A DNA stretch of 64,000 bases from Geodermatophilus bullaregiensis (lineage in GTDB: Bacteria > Actinomycetota > Actinomycetes > Mycobacteriales > Geodermatophilaceae). The notes under the pieces are model-generated. The model had not been told where the DNA came from. It saw nothing but the letters and a program-made list of their open reading frames with translations, and did no database searches. Made by a program: the position numbers and the translations under genes. Below, piece after piece: positions 41,853 to 49,870 of the stretch. Positions within the stretch are counted from its first letter, which is position 1. Each line of letters opens with the position of its first letter. The stretch is taken from the NCBI RefSeq assembly GCF_016907675.1, contig NZ_JAFBCJ010000001.1, positions 4,836,001 to 4,900,000 of the forward strand. Direction: 5' to 3'.

Positions 41853-42464
41853 TCAGCCGGCGGCCCACGCCCGGTCGACCGACGCCCGGCACCGCGCCTC
41901 CCCGTCGCCGGCGGCCACCAGCAGCGCCACCGTCGTGGCGGTGCTCAGCGGTGCCAGGACGTCGCCCGGCAGCACCCCCTGCACCACGAGCGAGACCAGC
42001 CCGTGCCCCGCGGCCCAGTACTGGGTGGCCAGCGTGCGGGGGTCGGTCGTGGCGGCCAGCCGTCCCTCGTCCCGGGCCCGCGCCACCGCCTCGACCAGCC
42101 GCTCGAACGGCGCCCCCGCGGCGGCCTCGTCGGCCAGCCGGGCGCCGGCGTCGAACATCGCCCCGTACAGCTCCGGGTGCGCCAGGGCGTTGCGCGCGTA
42201 GGCCACGCCGAGCGCGGCCAGGTCGTGCACCGGGTCGGCGGTGTGGGGGACGCCGGCCAGCCGGCCGGTCAGCCGGGAGAAGCCCTCCTGGCGGACGGCG
42301 CTCCACAGTCCGGGCATGCCGCCGAAGTGCGTGTAGACGGCCATCGTCGAGACGCCGGTGCCCTCGACCAGCGAGCGCAGGGTCACCGGCTCCCGGTCGG
42401 CGAGCATCCGCGCGGCGCGCTCGACCAGCAGCCGGCGGACGGCGGGATCGGCGGGACGGGGCAC
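41853..42464 (-). CDS. TetR-family repressor
   Basis: The 203-residue product carries a TetR DNA-binding domain at residues 5-55 (PAVRRLLVERAARMLADREP, VTLRSLVEGTGVSTMAVYTH with FGGMPGLW). The C-terminal domain includes AALGVAYARNALAHPELYGA, typical of the TetR_C_33/WHG group. GTG 42464 is chosen; the longer frame to 42485 starts with TTG inside the operator. The perfect palindrome at 42477-42493 lies between this gene and the divergent RidA gene, so it probably represses both. Confidence 0.9.
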   Translation of the reverse strand: MPRPADPAVRRLLVERAARMLADREPVTLRSLVEGTGVSTMAVYTHFGGMPGLWSAVRQEGFSRLTGRLAGVPHTADPVHDLAALGVAYARNALAHPELYGAMFDAGARLADEAAAGAPFERLVEAVARARDEGRLAATTDPRTLATQYWAAGHGLVSLVVQGVLPGDVLAPLSTATTVALLVAAGDGEARCRASVDRAWAAG

Positions 42465-42476
42465 TGGCGCATCATG

Positions 42477-42493
42477 CCATAGCAACGCTATGG
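42477..42493. promoter_or_regulatory. TetR-type operator between tetR and ridA genes
   Basis: CCATAGCAACGCTATGG is a perfect 7-3-7 palindrome, 12 bp upstream of the repressor start and 32 bp upstream of the RidA start. Its position fits control of both divergent genes. Confidence 0.75.
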
Positions 42494-42525
42494 TTCGGCT
42501 CCCCGACCCCTCCCGAGGAGGAACC

Positions 42526-42933
42526 GTGACCGTCGAGCTGATCGACCCGCCCGGCCTGCCCGTCTCCGACGTCTACCGGCAGGCCGCGGTCGCCCGCGGC
42601 AGCCGCACCGTCTACCTCGCCGGTCAGGTCGCCCGCACCGCGGCGGGGGAGCCGGTCGGCGCCGGGGACCTCGCCGCGCAGACGGAGCAGGCCCTCCTCA
42701 ACGTGGCCACCGCGCTGGCGGCCGTCGGGGGCGGCTTCGACGACGTCGCCAAGATGACGATCTACGTCGTCGACTGGGAGCCGGCGAAGCTGGCCGAGCT
42801 CGGGGCGGGCGTCGCGCGGGCCGGCGAGCGGCTCGGGCACGACCTGGTGCGGCCGGTGACGCTCATCGGGGTCGCCGCGCTCGGCGAGCCCGACCTGCTG
42901 ATCGAGGTGGACGCCACCGCCGTCCTCGACTGA
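42526..42933 (+). CDS. RidA-family (YjgF/UK114) protein
   Basis: RidA proteins hydrolyse reactive enamine/imine intermediates or act in related steps. The 135-residue protein has YRQAAVARGSRTVYLAGQVA, LAAQTEQALLNVATALAAVG, the DDVAKMTIYVVDWEPAKLAE stretch and VTLIGVAALGEPDLLIEVDA at the end. The Arg needed for imine deaminase activity (in the usual R-x-V-x-V-x-x-L segment) is not visible, since the segment reads LVRPVTLIGV. It is probably a member of the other Rid subfamilies. GAGGAGG lies five bases before the GTG. Control by the divergent TetR protein is likely. Confidence 0.88.
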   Translation: MTVELIDPPGLPVSDVYRQAAVARGSRTVYLAGQVARTAAGEPVGAGDLAAQTEQALLNVATALAAVGGGFDDVAKMTIYVVDWEPAKLAELGAGVARAGERLGHDLVRPVTLIGVAALGEPDLLIEVDATAVLD

Positions 42934-43068
42934 CCCGGACCGGCGGGTGTCGGTGGGGCGCCACCGGGTAGGGCACCCGCGGGTTCCGCCGCGGACGGCG
43001 GCCTCCCTCCGAGACCGGCGCGCAGGGCCCGCCGCGCCTCGCCCGCCTGCTCCCCGGAGGCTCCCCTC

Positions 43069-44649
43069 GTGCCACCCCGCGCCACGGCCGACGCCGCACT
43101 CCGGACCGCGTCCGGCGACATCGCACCCGGAGACGTCGAGGAGTACCGGCCCGACCCCCTCCGCTGGCGGGCGCTGTCGGTGACCCTCGTCGTCGGGTTC
43201 ATGAGCCTGCTCGACGTCAGCATCGTGTCGGTGGCGCTGCCCTCGCTGCAGACCGACCTCGGCGCGACACCGGCCACCGTGCAGTGGGTCGTGTCCGGCT
43301 ACGCGCTCACCTTCGGGCTGGCGCTGGTGCCGGCCGGCCGGCTCGGCGACGCCTTCGGCCGCCGGCGGCTGTTCCTCGTCGGCCTGGCCGGGTTCGTGGT
43401 GTGCAGCGCGGCGGCCGGGGCCGCACCGTCGGTGGGCTGGCTGATCGCCGCCCGGCTCGCGCAGGGGCTGGCCGCCGGGTGCCTCGCGCCGCAGAACTCC
43501 GCGTTCATCCAGCAGCTCTTCCGCGGCGCCGAGCGCGGGCGGGCCTTCGGCCTCTTCGGCGCCACGGTGGGCATCTCCACCGCCGTCGGGCCGGTCGCCG
43601 GCGGCGCCATCCTCGGCCTGGCGTCGGGCCCGGACGGCTGGCGCTGGCTGTTCTACGTCAACGTGCCGATCGGCGTCGTCGCCTTCCTGCTCGCGCTGCG
43701 GCTGCTGCCCCGCGGCGGCTCCGGCGGCCGGGGGCACGTCGACGTCGTCGGGGTGCTGCTGCTCGGCGCCGGTGCGCTGGCGGTGCTGTACCCGCTGGTG
43801 CAGGCCGAGGCCGGCGGCCTGTCGCGGCTGTGGTGGCTCTTCTTCGTCGGTGCGGCGCTGCTGGCGGTCTTCGCCACGTGGGAGCGGCGGGTGGTGGCCC
43901 GCGACGGGCAGCCGGTGTTCGACCCGCGGCTGGTCACGCAGACCCGCGGCTACGGGATCGGCGCGGCGCTGGGCACCGTCTACTTCGTCGGCTTCAGCGG
44001 CATCTGGCTGGTCCTCGCGCTGTTCTTCCAGACCGGCCTGGGCTACACCCCGCTGCAGTCGGGCCTGGCCGTCACGCCGTTCGCGCTCGGCTCGGCGACG
44101 GCGGCCGTCGTCGCCGGTCGGCTGGTCGAGCGGTACGGACGGCGGCTGACCGTCCTCGGCCTCACCGGCGTCGTGCTCGGGCTGGCCGCGACCGCCGCCG
44201 TGCTGCTGCTGGTGCCGCCGTCGTCGGCCGGCTGGGCGATCGCGCCGGCGCTGCTGCTCGGCGGGATCGGCGGCGGCTTCGTCATCTCGCCCAACATCAC
44301 GATGACGCTGCGCGAGGTGCCCGTGGCGATGGCCGGGTCGGCCGGCGGTGGCCTGCAGACGGCGCAGCGCTTCGGCGCCTCGGTGGGCACCGCCGCCCTG
44401 CCCGGCCTGTTCTACCTGGTGCTCGCCGCGACCGGGGACGACTACCCCGCGGCGGCCGCGGCGGGCCTGGGCGTCTCGGTGCTCGGCGCCCTGGCGGCGC
44501 TCGTGCTCGCGATCGTGGACCTGCGCCACGAGCGCCGGGACCGCGAGGCCGCGGCCGACGTCGGGGCCGACGACGACGGGGCCGACCCGCCGCGCGAGCG
44601 GCACGGCCCCGACGGCGTGCACGGCCACGGCCACGCGTTCCACCACTAG
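43069..44649 (+). CDS. DHA2-family drug/H+ antiporter (14-TM MFS)
   Basis: The 526-residue efflux protein has 14 predicted helices from about residue 38. The first helix carries VVGFMSLLDVSIVSVALPSL, the LDxTIVNVALP-type motif of DHA2 proteins. PAGRLGDAFGRRRLFLVGL is the loop 2-3 MFS signature and LFGATVGISTAVGPVAGG is motif C of antiporters. The C-terminus is hydrophilic and ends with a His-rich HGHGHAFHH. GTG 43069 follows CCGGAGG. The gene lies 135 bp after RidA; joint regulation is possible but not shown. Substrates are unknown. Confidence 0.92.
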   Translation: MPPRATADAALRTASGDIAPGDVEEYRPDPLRWRALSVTLVVGFMSLLDVSIVSVALPSLQTDLGATPATVQWVVSGYALTFGLALVPAGRLGDAFGRRRLFLVGLAGFVVCSAAAGAAPSVGWLIAARLAQGLAAGCLAPQNSAFIQQLFRGAERGRAFGLFGATVGISTAVGPVAGGAILGLASGPDGWRWLFYVNVPIGVVAFLLALRLLPRGGSGGRGHVDVVGVLLLGAGALAVLYPLVQAEAGGLSRLWWLFFVGAALLAVFATWERRVVARDGQPVFDPRLVTQTRGYGIGAALGTVYFVGFSGIWLVLALFFQTGLGYTPLQSGLAVTPFALGSATAAVVAGRLVERYGRRLTVLGLTGVVLGLAATAAVLLLVPPSSAGWAIAPALLLGGIGGGFVISPNITMTLREVPVAMAGSAGGGLQTAQRFGASVGTAALPGLFYLVLAATGDDYPAAAAAGLGVSVLGALAALVLAIVDLRHERRDREAAADVGADDDGADPPRERHGPDGVHGHGHAFHH

Positions 44650-44713
44650 CTCGCCGCGGACGGCGCCCGGACGGCGGTGCCGATCGGGAGCCCGGGACGG
44701 GGGCGCTCGCGGT

Positions 44714-44764
44714 GTGTGCACGCAGCGTGGACCCGGGGCGGGTCGATCCGCCGTGCGTGCACAC
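44714..44764. promoter_or_regulatory. Long inverted repeat upstream of the hydroxyacid dehydrogenase gene
   Basis: GTGTGCACGCA (44714-44724) and TGCGTGCACAC (44754-44764) form a perfect 11-bp dyad with a 29-base spacer, ending 44 bases before the ATG at 44809. It may be an operator, or a terminator for the DHA2 gene. Confidence 0.4.
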
Positions 44765-44808
44765 GGTGCTGACCTGCGGGGCGCCGTCCGGCCGCGCAGG
44801 ATCAGGGC

Positions 44809-45669
44809 ATGGCGCAACCGACGGTGGCGGTGCTCGGCGCGGGGACGATGGGCGCCGGGATGGTGACCTCGCTGCGGCGGGCGGGTCTGCCCGTGCGGGT
44901 GTGGAACCGCGACACCGTGAAGGCGCGGGCGCTCACGGACACCGGCGCGGAGGCCGCCGCCACGCCGGCCGAGGCGGCGGCGGGCGCCGACGTCGTCCTG
45001 ACGACGGTGCTCGACGCCGACGCGGCGGTCGACGTCGTCACGCAGGCCGCGCCGGCGGCCGGGACGACGTGGCTGCAGTGCTCGACCGTCGGCGTCGAGG
45101 GGGCCGACCGCACGGTGGCGGCCGCCCGTGACCTCGACCTGGTGCTCGTCGACTGCCCGGTCCTCGGGACGAAGGAGCCCGCCGCGAAGGGCGAACTGAC
45201 GCTGCTGGCCTCCGGCCCGGAGGAGGCCCGCGAGCGGCTGGCCCCGGTGTTCGACGCCCTGGGGTCGACGACCGTCTGGCTGGGCGAGGCCGGGGCGGGC
45301 AGCCGGCTGAAGCTGGCCTGCAACTCGTGGCTGTTCATGCTGACCACCGGCGCCGCCCAGGCGATCGCGCTGACCCGCGGCCTCGGCCTGGACCCGCAGC
45401 GCTTCCTCGACGCCATCTCCGGCGGCCCGGTCGACTCGCCCTACGCCCACCTCAAGGGCGGCCTGATGATCGCCGGCGACTTCCCGCCGAGCTTCGGCCT
45501 GTCCGGTGCGACCAAAGACGCCCGGCTCATCCGCGCGGCCCTGCAGGGCGCCGGCGTCGACGACCGGCTCACCGCCGCGGTGCTGGAGACCATGGAGGCG
45601 GCCGGCCGGCGGGAGGACCCCGGCGCCGTCGACATGGCCGCCGTCGTCCGGGGGCTCGAGCAGGACTGA
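44809..45669 (+). CDS. Beta-hydroxyacid dehydrogenase (3-hydroxyisobutyrate dehydrogenase-like)
   Basis: The 286-residue NAD(P)-dependent enzyme starts QPTVAVLGAGTMGAGMVTSL with the GxGxxGxxM nucleotide loop. LVLVDCPVLGTKEPAAKGEL is the substrate-binding region, and EAGAGSRLKLACNSWLFMLT contains the catalytic Lys near residue 170. LKGGLMIAGDFPPSFGLSGA with DARLIRAAL closes the fold. It is a standard 6PGDH-like oxidoreductase; substrates in the family include 3-hydroxyisobutyrate, tartronate semialdehyde and succinic semialdehyde. It lies 106 bp before the radical SAM gene, on the same strand. Confidence 0.9.
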   Translation: MAQPTVAVLGAGTMGAGMVTSLRRAGLPVRVWNRDTVKARALTDTGAEAAATPAEAAAGADVVLTTVLDADAAVDVVTQAAPAAGTTWLQCSTVGVEGADRTVAAARDLDLVLVDCPVLGTKEPAAKGELTLLASGPEEARERLAPVFDALGSTTVWLGEAGAGSRLKLACNSWLFMLTTGAAQAIALTRGLGLDPQRFLDAISGGPVDSPYAHLKGGLMIAGDFPPSFGLSGATKDARLIRAALQGAGVDDRLTAAVLETMEAAGRREDPGAVDMAAVVRGLEQD

Positions 45670-45774
45670 GCCCGCGGCGCCCGGACCGGTGGTGGGCGGC
45701 CGGTGCGCGCGCCCCCGATCGCGGGGAGACTCCCGGGAGCGGGCCGGGACGCGGCCCCGGCGGGGGGACGGCGG

Positions 45775-47187
45775 ATGGTCCGGGTGCGGCGGGGACTGAA
45801 GCGGTGGCTCGAGGCGACCCGGCCGGTGCCGCGGCTCAAGGCGGCCGCCCTGGCCCGCCGGTGGGCCGAGCTGCCGGAGTCGGCGCGCACGCCCGCCCAG
45901 CTGGTCGGCCGGCACGCGGTCGGCTGCGAGGGCACCCACGGCGTCTTCCCGAGGTGCGACCTCACCTGCTCGCCCTGCTACCACTCCGCCGACGCCAACA
46001 AGGTGCGCGTCGACGGCGAGCACACCGTGGCCCAGGTGGAGGCGCAGATGGCCCTGCTCGAGGAGCTGCGCGGCCCGCACGGGCACGCCCAGCTCATCGG
46101 GGGCGAGGTCAGCCTGCTCGACCCCGACGCGCACGCCGCGGCGCTGCTGGCCATGCGCCGGCACGGCCGCGAGCCGATGAGCATGACCCACGGAGACTTC
46201 ACCGAGGACTACCTGCGCCGGCTCGTGCTCGCCCCCGACGGGCGGCCGCGGCTCCCGCGGGTCTCCTTCGCCGCCCACATGGACTCGCTCATGCGCGGGC
46301 GTCGCGGGCTGCCCCGGCCGCGCCGCGAGGCCGAGCTCGAGCCCTTCCGCCGGGCCTTCGTCGAGATGTTCCGCCGGCTGCGGGCCGAGCACGGCGTGCG
46401 CTCCTACCTGGCGCACAACATGACCGTCACCCCGAGCAACCTCGGCCAGGTCGCCGAGGTCGCGGCCACGACCGCGCCGCTGGGCTACGACATGCTCTCC
46501 TTCCAGCCCGCCGCCTTCGTCGGCGACCGGCGCCGCTGGAAGGAGGGCTTCCGCGAGCACACCGACGACGATGTCTGGGCCGAGGTCGAGCGCGGCATGG
46601 GCACCCGGCTGCCCTGGCGGGCGCTGCAGATGGGCGACCCGCGCTGCAACCGGACCGCGTGGGGCTGGCTGGTCGGCGGCCGGTTCGTGCCGGTGCTCGA
46701 CGACACCGACCCCCGCGACCTCGCCGTCCGCGACGCCTTCCTCGCCCGCTTCGGTGGGCTGCAGCTCACCGGCACCCCGCCGGCGGTACTGGTGCCCCGG
46801 CTGCTGCGCGCCGTCGGCGGCAACCTCGCCGTCCTGCCGGCGGCCCTGGGCTGGCTGCGCCGCGCGCTGCGCCGCTCCGGCGGGGTGCGCGGCCTGGCCG
46901 CCGCGCGCGGGCGGGTGCGGCCGTTCACCGTGGTCATGCACAGCTTCATGGACGCCGCGCAGGTCGCGCCGGCCTGGGAGCTGATGGAGCGCGGGGTCGT
47001 GGCCGACGACCCGGGTGTGCGCGCCACCCAGGAGCGGCTGGGCGCCTGCGTCTACGCCATGGCCCACCCCGAGCAGGGCCGCACGGTGCCCGCCTGCGTG
47101 CAGCACTCCGTGCTCGACCCGGACGAGAACCGCGAGCTGCGCCGGCTGCTGCCGCTGGTGGAGGTGCGTCAGCCCGCCGCGGGCTGA
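45775..47187 (+). CDS. Radical SAM protein of unknown function
   Basis: The 470-residue protein has the 4Fe-4S radical SAM motif Cys61-x3-Cys65-x2-Cys68 in FPRCDLTCSPCYHSAD. AQLIGGEVSLLD follows about 45 residues later as the SAM-binding GGE motif. Additional cysteines near the end (PRCNRTAWG, LGACVYAMAHPEQGRTVPAC) could hold another cluster. SFAAHMDSLMRGRRGLPRPR and SYLAHNMTVTPSNLGQVAEV belong to the barrel. I recognise the superfamily but no pathway. No peptide precursor gene is visible beside it. ATG 45775 was chosen; a GTG at 45703 would add 24 residues. The last 19 bases overlap the 3' end of the convergent ABC ATPase gene. Confidence 0.88.
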   Translation: MVRVRRGLKRWLEATRPVPRLKAAALARRWAELPESARTPAQLVGRHAVGCEGTHGVFPRCDLTCSPCYHSADANKVRVDGEHTVAQVEAQMALLEELRGPHGHAQLIGGEVSLLDPDAHAAALLAMRRHGREPMSMTHGDFTEDYLRRLVLAPDGRPRLPRVSFAAHMDSLMRGRRGLPRPRREAELEPFRRAFVEMFRRLRAEHGVRSYLAHNMTVTPSNLGQVAEVAATTAPLGYDMLSFQPAAFVGDRRRWKEGFREHTDDDVWAEVERGMGTRLPWRALQMGDPRCNRTAWGWLVGGRFVPVLDDTDPRDLAVRDAFLARFGGLQLTGTPPAVLVPRLLRAVGGNLAVLPAALGWLRRALRRSGGVRGLAAARGRVRPFTVVMHSFMDAAQVAPAWELMERGVVADDPGVRATQERLGACVYAMAHPEQGRTVPACVQHSVLDPDENRELRRLLPLVEVRQPAAG

Positions 47188-48215
47188 GCGACCACCCAGC
47201 GCTGGGCCACGGGGAGCACCAGCCCGACGGCGGCGCCGGCCGGCGGGGCCAGCCCCGGCCCGGCCTCGGCGGCCAGCGTCCCGGCGGCGGTGGCCACCTC
47301 CACCAGCGACCGCGCGCCCCGCGGGGCGACCCGGCCGACCGTGCCCGTCGCGTCGGCGGCCGGGTCGCCGGCGGCCACCAGGCCGACCGCCTCCTGGCGG
47401 ACGACCAGCACGGCGGGGCCGGGCGGGGGAGCGCACGGCAGGGCCAGCCGCCCGAGCGCCGAGACGTGCGCGCCGCCCTCGACCCGGCCGGGCACCTCGA
47501 CCAGCCCGCCGAGGAAGCGGTGCACGGCCAGCGACGCCGGCCGGGTGTGCAGCGCCTCGGCCGTGTCGTGCTGGGCGATCCGCCCGTCGAGCAGCACCGC
47601 GACGGTGTCGGCGACCGCGGCGGCCTCCTGCCGGTCGTGGGTCACCAGCAGCACGGTGGGGGAGACGGCGGAGCGCAGGTCGGCCAGCAGCCGGTGCATG
47701 TCGGCGCGGACGCCGGGGTCCAGGGCGCTGAACGGCTCGTCGAGCAGCAGCACCGCGGGCGCGGCCGCCAGCGCCCGGGCGAGGGCGACCCGCTGCTCCT
47801 GACCGCCGCTGAGCGTGGCCGGGCGCCGTCCGGCCAGGTCGCCGAGCCCCACCAGGTCCAGGTGGCCGGCCGCCTCGGCCCGGGCGGCGCGGCGCCGGCG
47901 TCCGGCGACGGCGAGCGGGAAGGCGACGTTGTCGAGCACCGACAGGTGCGGGAACAGCCGCGGCCGCTGGCCGACCATCGCCGTGCCGCGCCGCTCGGGT
48001 GCCAGCCCGGTGAGGTCGCGGCCGCCGGCGGTGACGCGGCCGGCGTCGGGGGTGTCCAGGCCGGCCACCAGCCGCAGCACGGTGCTCTTGCCGGTGCCGG
48101 AGGGCCCGAGCAGGGCGACGCAGCCGCCGGCCGGGACGGTGAGGTCGACGCCGTCGAGCACGACCGCGCCGCCGAACTCCCGGCGCAGGCCCGCCACGCG
48201 CAGCTCCGCGCTCAC
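47169..48215 (-). CDS. ABC transporter ATP-binding protein, YnjD-like
   Basis: The 348-residue ATPase drives the importer encoded upstream. All motifs are intact: Walker A ALLGPSGTGKSTVLRLVAGL, Q-loop VGQRPRLFPHLSVLDNV, signature ATLSGGQEQRVALARALAA, Walker B VLLLDEPFSALDP and H-loop LLVTHDRQEAAAVAD. The last 110 residues form a TOBE-like regulatory domain (VLVVRQEAVGLVAAGDPAAD). This architecture is that of the MOI/PotA-type importers, including YnjD. The GTG overlaps the stop of the second permease gene (GTGA). It is the last gene of a four-gene leftward operon. Confidence 0.92.
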   Translation of the reverse strand: MSAELRVAGLRREFGGAVVLDGVDLTVPAGGCVALLGPSGTGKSTVLRLVAGLDTPDAGRVTAGGRDLTGLAPERRGTAMVGQRPRLFPHLSVLDNVAFPLAVAGRRRRAARAEAAGHLDLVGLGDLAGRRPATLSGGQEQRVALARALAAAPAVLLLDEPFSALDPGVRADMHRLLADLRSAVSPTVLLVTHDRQEAAAVADTVAVLLDGRIAQHDTAEALHTRPASLAVHRFLGGLVEVPGRVEGGAHVSALGRLALPCAPPPGPAVLVVRQEAVGLVAAGDPAADATGTVGRVAPRGARSLVEVATAAGTLAAEAGPGLAPPAGAAVGLVLPVAQRWVVAQPAAG

Positions 48216-49006
48216 CGGGCGCCCCGGCGGGCCAGCAGCGCGGTCGCGAGCAGCAGCGCCAGCGGCGGCAGGACGGCGGCCAGCGACACCGCGGCGACGA
48301 CGGCGTCGTTGCCCGTGGCCGACGACAGGGCGCCGACCAGCATCGGCAGCGTGACCAGCCGGCCGCCGCCGACCACCAGCGTCACCACGTAGTCGCTCCA
48401 GCCGACGAGGAAGGCGAGGAACGCCGCGGTGGCCAGCGCCGGGGCGAGCAGCGGCAGGTGCACCCGCAGCAGCACCGCCCGCGGACCGGCGCCGAGGGTG
48501 CGCGCCTCCTCCTCCATGCCGATGTCGTGCCCGGCGTAGGCCGCCCGCATGACGAAGACCGTGTAGGGCACCGCCGAGACGGCGAGCACCACCACCAGCC
48601 CCACCCCGGCCGGGACGCCGAGCCGCAGCGCGAGCGTGGTCAGCCCCATCACCACCGCGAACGGCGGGACGGCGACCGGCGCGAGCAGGAGCGCCTCCAC
48701 GACCCGGCGCGCGGGGACGCGGTGCAGCGCGAGCGCCCGGCCGGCCATGGCGCCGGCCGGGGTGGCCAGCGCGGCCACCGCGAGCCCGAGCAGCACCGAG
48801 CGCCCGAGCGCGGGCAGCGCGCCCTGGTCGAGCGCCTGCCGCCAGCCGGTGACGCCCCAGTCGGTGGGCAGCGCGGCCGGGTAGGACCAGCGGTCGGCGG
48901 CCGCCCAGAGCAGCAGCGGCACCAGGGGGAGTGCGAACCAGGCCAGGAGCAGCGCCACCCGGGGGGCGACGCCGGCCCGCTGCCGCGCCGGCGCGACCCG
49001 GCTCAC
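48212..49006 (-). CDS. ABC transporter permease, second subunit
   Basis: The 264-residue inner-membrane protein has about six helices. The ATPase-contact EAA loop reads EEEARTLGAGPRAVLLRVHL with the conserved Gly, followed by PLLAPALATAAFLAFLVGWS. Other membrane stretches are LLAWFALPLVPLLLWAAAD at the start and AAVLPPLALLLATALLA at the end. In E. coli YnjC the two permease halves are fused; here they are separate genes. The start overlaps the first permease stop and the stop overlaps the ATPase start, so all subunits are coupled. Confidence 0.88.
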   Translation of the reverse strand: MSRVAPARQRAGVAPRVALLLAWFALPLVPLLLWAAADRWSYPAALPTDWGVTGWRQALDQGALPALGRSVLLGLAVAALATPAGAMAGRALALHRVPARRVVEALLLAPVAVPPFAVVMGLTTLALRLGVPAGVGLVVVLAVSAVPYTVFVMRAAYAGHDIGMEEEARTLGAGPRAVLLRVHLPLLAPALATAAFLAFLVGWSDYVVTLVVGGGRLVTLPMLVGALSSATGNDAVVAAVSLAAVLPPLALLLATALLARRGAR

Positions 49007-49869
49007 GCGGCTGCCCGGCGGGCGGTGCGCGCCAGCAGCGCGGCGGTGAGCACCAGGCCGGCCAGCGCGAGCACGGTGGTGACGACGGCGACGGCCAGCG
49101 CCTGCTCGCGGCGCGCCAGGTCGACGTCGGTGAACAGCCGGTGGGCCAGCACCGGCAGCGGCTCCGGGGAACTGCGGCCGAGCAGCCAGGCGACGTCGTA
49201 GGAGCCGAGCACGTAGGCGAAGCCGACCCCGCCGGCGCCGATCGCGGCCGGCGCGGCCAGCGGCAGGGCGACCCGGCGCAGGCGCTGCCAGGGCCCGGCG
49301 CCGAGGGTCGCCGCGGTCTCGTCGAGCTCGCGCTCCCCGGCGGCCAGCGCGGCGAGGACGACCAGGGCGACGAACGCCGACTCCTTCCACGCGTACTCGG
49401 CGACCACGGCGGCCCACCACGGGCCCGCGACCAGCGGCGGGAACTGCCCGGGGGTGACCGACAGCGTGCGCGCGGCCAGCCCCGAGTCGGCCAGCAGCAG
49501 GCCGACGGCGGCGGCGCCGACCAGGTGCGGGACCGGCACGGTCGCCGCCGCGGCCGCGCGCAGCAGCCGCCCGCCGAGCCGGGTGGTGCGGGCCAGCAGC
49601 GCGGTCCCGAGCCCGACGGCCAGCGCCAGCGCGGTGCTGGCCGCGGCGATCCCGAGGGACACCCGCAGCCCGTCGAGCAGCGCCCGCCCGCCGGCCAGCT
49701 CGCGGTAGGCCGCCAGCGACGGCTCGGGCTCGCCGACCACCGGCAGCAGCCCGGTGCTCTGCAGCACCGCCACGGTCAGGGCGGCACCCAGCACCGCCGC
49801 CGTCGGCACGACGGCGGGCAGCAGGAGCAGCAGGGCGCGCGACCGCGGGGCCGGTACCGGCGCCGGCAC
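49003..49869 (-). CDS. ABC transporter permease, first subunit
   Basis: The 288-residue protein has about six or seven helices beginning RALLLLLPAVVPTAAVLGA. The EAA loop is LDETAATLGAGPWQRLRRVA. VGFAYVLGSYDVAWLLGRSS after it matches the C-terminal region of YnjC/PotB-like permeases. The GTG starts one base after the stop of the solute-binding protein gene, and the stop overlaps the second permease start. The two permeases are expected to form the transmembrane channel as a heterodimer. Confidence 0.88.
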   Translation of the reverse strand: MPAPVPAPRSRALLLLLPAVVPTAAVLGAALTVAVLQSTGLLPVVGEPEPSLAAYRELAGGRALLDGLRVSLGIAAASTALALAVGLGTALLARTTRLGGRLLRAAAAATVPVPHLVGAAAVGLLLADSGLAARTLSVTPGQFPPLVAGPWWAAVVAEYAWKESAFVALVVLAALAAGERELDETAATLGAGPWQRLRRVALPLAAPAAIGAGGVGFAYVLGSYDVAWLLGRSSPEPLPVLAHRLFTDVDLARREQALAVAVVTTVLALAGLVLTAALLARTARRAAA

Positions 49870-49870
49870 C

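Noticed and set aside
42472..47436. A 1654-codon open frame on the minus strand
   Set aside because: It lies antisense to ridA, the DHA2 pump, the hydroxyacid dehydrogenase and the radical SAM gene, and its protein is low-complexity Arg/Gly/Ala/His. It is a by-product of GC-rich third positions.
45327..48392. A 1021-codon open frame on the plus strand over the radical SAM and ABC genes
   Set aside because: It overlaps genes with intact catalytic motifs in another frame or strand, and its own translation has no recognisable domain.
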